Assembly (NCBI GenBank): GCA_964450355.1
Contig: CAYVDH010000017.1
Span: 1-34,001 of the forward strand
Reading direction: 5' to 3'
Source: CAYVDH01 sp964450355
Lineage (GTDB): Bacteria; Bacteroidota; Bacteroidia; NS11-12g; UBA955
DNA: 34,001 bases
A program made the position numbers and the translations under genes. Within the stretch, counting starts at the first letter, position 1. Each line of letters opens with the position of its first letter. The notes under the pieces were generated by a model. The model did no database searches and was not told the origin of the DNA. It saw only the letters and a program-made list of their open reading frames with translations. Of this stretch, positions 32,908 through 34,001 are shown in pieces.

Positions 32908-33947
32908 TCTTTTGTCAAATCTTTAATTTTTTGTTCTAATTCTCTTATTCTTAATTCAATTTGAGGCAAGTTTCTTAATATAACTTGACTTTTGAAAGCT
33001 TCTTTAATGGGCATAGCTGGCGAACCTATGAATTGTTGATTAGGTTCTTTGATGCTTTTAGGAATACCACTTTGTCCTCCAATTTGAGTTCCATCTGCTA
33101 TAGTAATGTGACCTACAATTCCAACTTGAGCACCTATGACACATTGTTTCCCTACCTTGGTACTTCCAGCAACACCGCTTAAACCAGCAATCACAGTATT
33201 TTCGCCTACTTCGGCATTGTGAGCAATTTGCACTAAATTATCTAGTTTCACTCCTTTTCTGATGATGGTGCTGCCCATGGTAGCTCTATCTAAGCTGCAA
33301 TTTGAGCCTATTTCAACATTGTCTTCAACTATCACATTACCAATTTGAGGTATTTTAGCATAAGTCCCATCTGGTGTTGGAGCAAATCCAAATCCATCGG
33401 AACCAATAACAGTAGAAGCATGAACGATGCAGTTGTTTCCAACTTGACAGTCGCTGTATAATTTCACCCCTGGATACAATATGGTGTTTTTGCCAACTAC
33501 TGCTTTGTTACCTACAAACACTTGAGCATATAATTGAGCACCATTGTCTATATGTGCATTTTCATCAATGACAACATAAGGGCCAATGTAAACATTTTCA
33601 CCAATGGTAGCGCTAGAATCAATGATAGCTGTAGGATGAATTCCCACTCTATTTTGATGTGGATTGAAATATTGATTAAGCACAACACAAAATCCATAAT
33701 AGGGCATTGGATGTCTAATGATGCTGCATTCAACAGGTTTATCAATGATTAAATCGTTTGAGACAATGACAACAGAAGCTTTGGTAGTATATAAATGATT
33801 GAGGTATTTAGGATTAGAAAGAAAAGCCAAATCCCCCGATTGAGCAGATTCTATTTTCCCTACATTTTGGATAAACACCGAGTTATCACCTTCTACAGTA
33901 CCTTTAATCAGGGTAGCTATATCTACAATAGAAATCTTTGTCGTCAT
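32904..33947 (-). CDS. lpxD: UDP-3-O-acyl-glucosamine N-acyltransferase (LpxD)
   Basis: This gene encodes 347 residues from ATG 33947 (MTTKISIVDIATLIKGTVEGD); an in-frame TTG 15 bp upstream overlaps the -7 box. The N-terminal uridine-binding domain spans about 1-95. A left-handed beta-helix of hexapeptide repeats follows (IIDSSATIGENVYIGPYVVIDEN onward). It carries DGFGFAPTPDGTYAKIPQIG, the catalytic His in LVQIAHNAEVG, and a late GGQSGI. The C-terminal helix is charged (RIRELEQKIKDL). It adds the N-linked acyl chain in lipid A assembly and is the first gene of the operon lpxD-lpxC/fabZ-lpxA-ABC. Confidence 0.95.
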   Translation of the reverse strand: MTTKISIVDIATLIKGTVEGDNSVFIQNVGKIESAQSGDLAFLSNPKYLNHLYTTKASVVIVSNDLIIDKPVECSIIRHPMPYYGFCVVLNQYFNPHQNRVGIHPTAIIDSSATIGENVYIGPYVVIDENAHIDNGAQLYAQVFVGNKAVVGKNTILYPGVKLYSDCQVGNNCIVHASTVIGSDGFGFAPTPDGTYAKIPQIGNVIVEDNVEIGSNCSLDRATMGSTIIRKGVKLDNLVQIAHNAEVGENTVIAGLSGVAGSTKVGKQCVIGAQVGIVGHITIADGTQIGGQSGIPKSIKEPNQQFIGSPAMPIKEAFKSQVILRNLPQIELRIRELEQKIKDLTKE

Positions 33948-33959
33948 ATTCCCAAGCGG

Positions 33960-33967
33960 CAAAGATA
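33960..33967 (-). promoter_or_regulatory. Candidate -7 box (TATCTTTG) for the lpx operon
   Basis: TATCTTTG on the minus strand matches TAnnTTTG exactly and lies 12 bp before the lpxD ATG at 33947. The -33 region falls near the window edge and shows no clean TTTG. Confidence 0.45.
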
Positions 33968-34001
33968 ATTTTTTTTCATGGTTTATTTGAATTTAAATAA
34001 A

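Overview
The window is AT-rich bacterial DNA that reads as a member of the Bacteroidota, probably a marine or freshwater Flavobacteriia/Sphingobacteriia-type organism. The lineage signs are a C-terminal type IX secretion (T9SS) sorting domain, the gliding lipoprotein GldB, a PorT-like outer-membrane protein, an LpxC-FabZ fusion, the Bacteroidota form of RNA polymerase omega, the lineage families DUF4835, DUF5606 and DUF4199, and several -7 boxes of the form TAnnTTTG. No rRNA, tRNA, CRISPR array or transposase was seen.

Positions 1-7940 are accessory. Four hypothetical envelope genes (two lipoproteins, a membrane protein and an exported beta-rich protein; 241-3365) come first. Then comes a module with a death-on-curing (Doc/Fic-fold) toxin and a large helix-turn-helix partner (3667-5242), and two further membrane-protein genes (5607-7488). 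The last two modules share flanking DNA: a roughly 170-bp leader repeat (3446-3615 and 5390-5560) and a roughly 90-bp trailer repeat (5297-5385 and 7717-7806). The layout is therefore leader-cargo-trailer, 4 bp, leader-cargo-trailer, which looks like a tandem pair of gene cassettes with different cargo. A palindrome-bearing insertion inside the HTH gene, a large inverted repeat (7511-7617) and a foreign-looking GC-rich block (7815-7936) add to the impression of a mobile-cassette region that ends just 3' of a slyD-like gene.

From 8004 to the right edge the window is mostly core genome. On the minus strand: a SlyD-like prolyl isomerase and a T9SS-secreted PKD protein; the run bamD-rpoZ-coaC-coaB-DUF4835-aroB-aroA (outer-membrane assembly, RNA polymerase omega, coenzyme A, shikimate), in which coaBC is split into two overlapping frames; and DUF4199-plsC-gatC-lolD-like ABC-pduO-radC. 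A divergent DUF5606 gene follows. Next is an operon encoding a thioredoxin-like lipoprotein, a lipoprotein joining a cytochrome c heme site to a copper monooxygenase (PHM-like) fold, and a muramidase-like protein. Divergent from it is an ECF sigma factor operon with a membrane-anchored acidic protein and a Spy/CpxP-like periplasmic protein, ended by a strong bidirectional hairpin.

The right part holds ssb, a PorT-like gene followed by nadE, divergent gldB, a lone CoA-transferase B subunit, an aldehyde dehydrogenase resembling 2-aminomuconate semialdehyde dehydrogenases, and the lipid A operon lpxD-lpxC/fabZ-lpxA followed by a small ABC ATPase.

All calls rest on reading the sequence and on recalled family knowledge. 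No database search was run.
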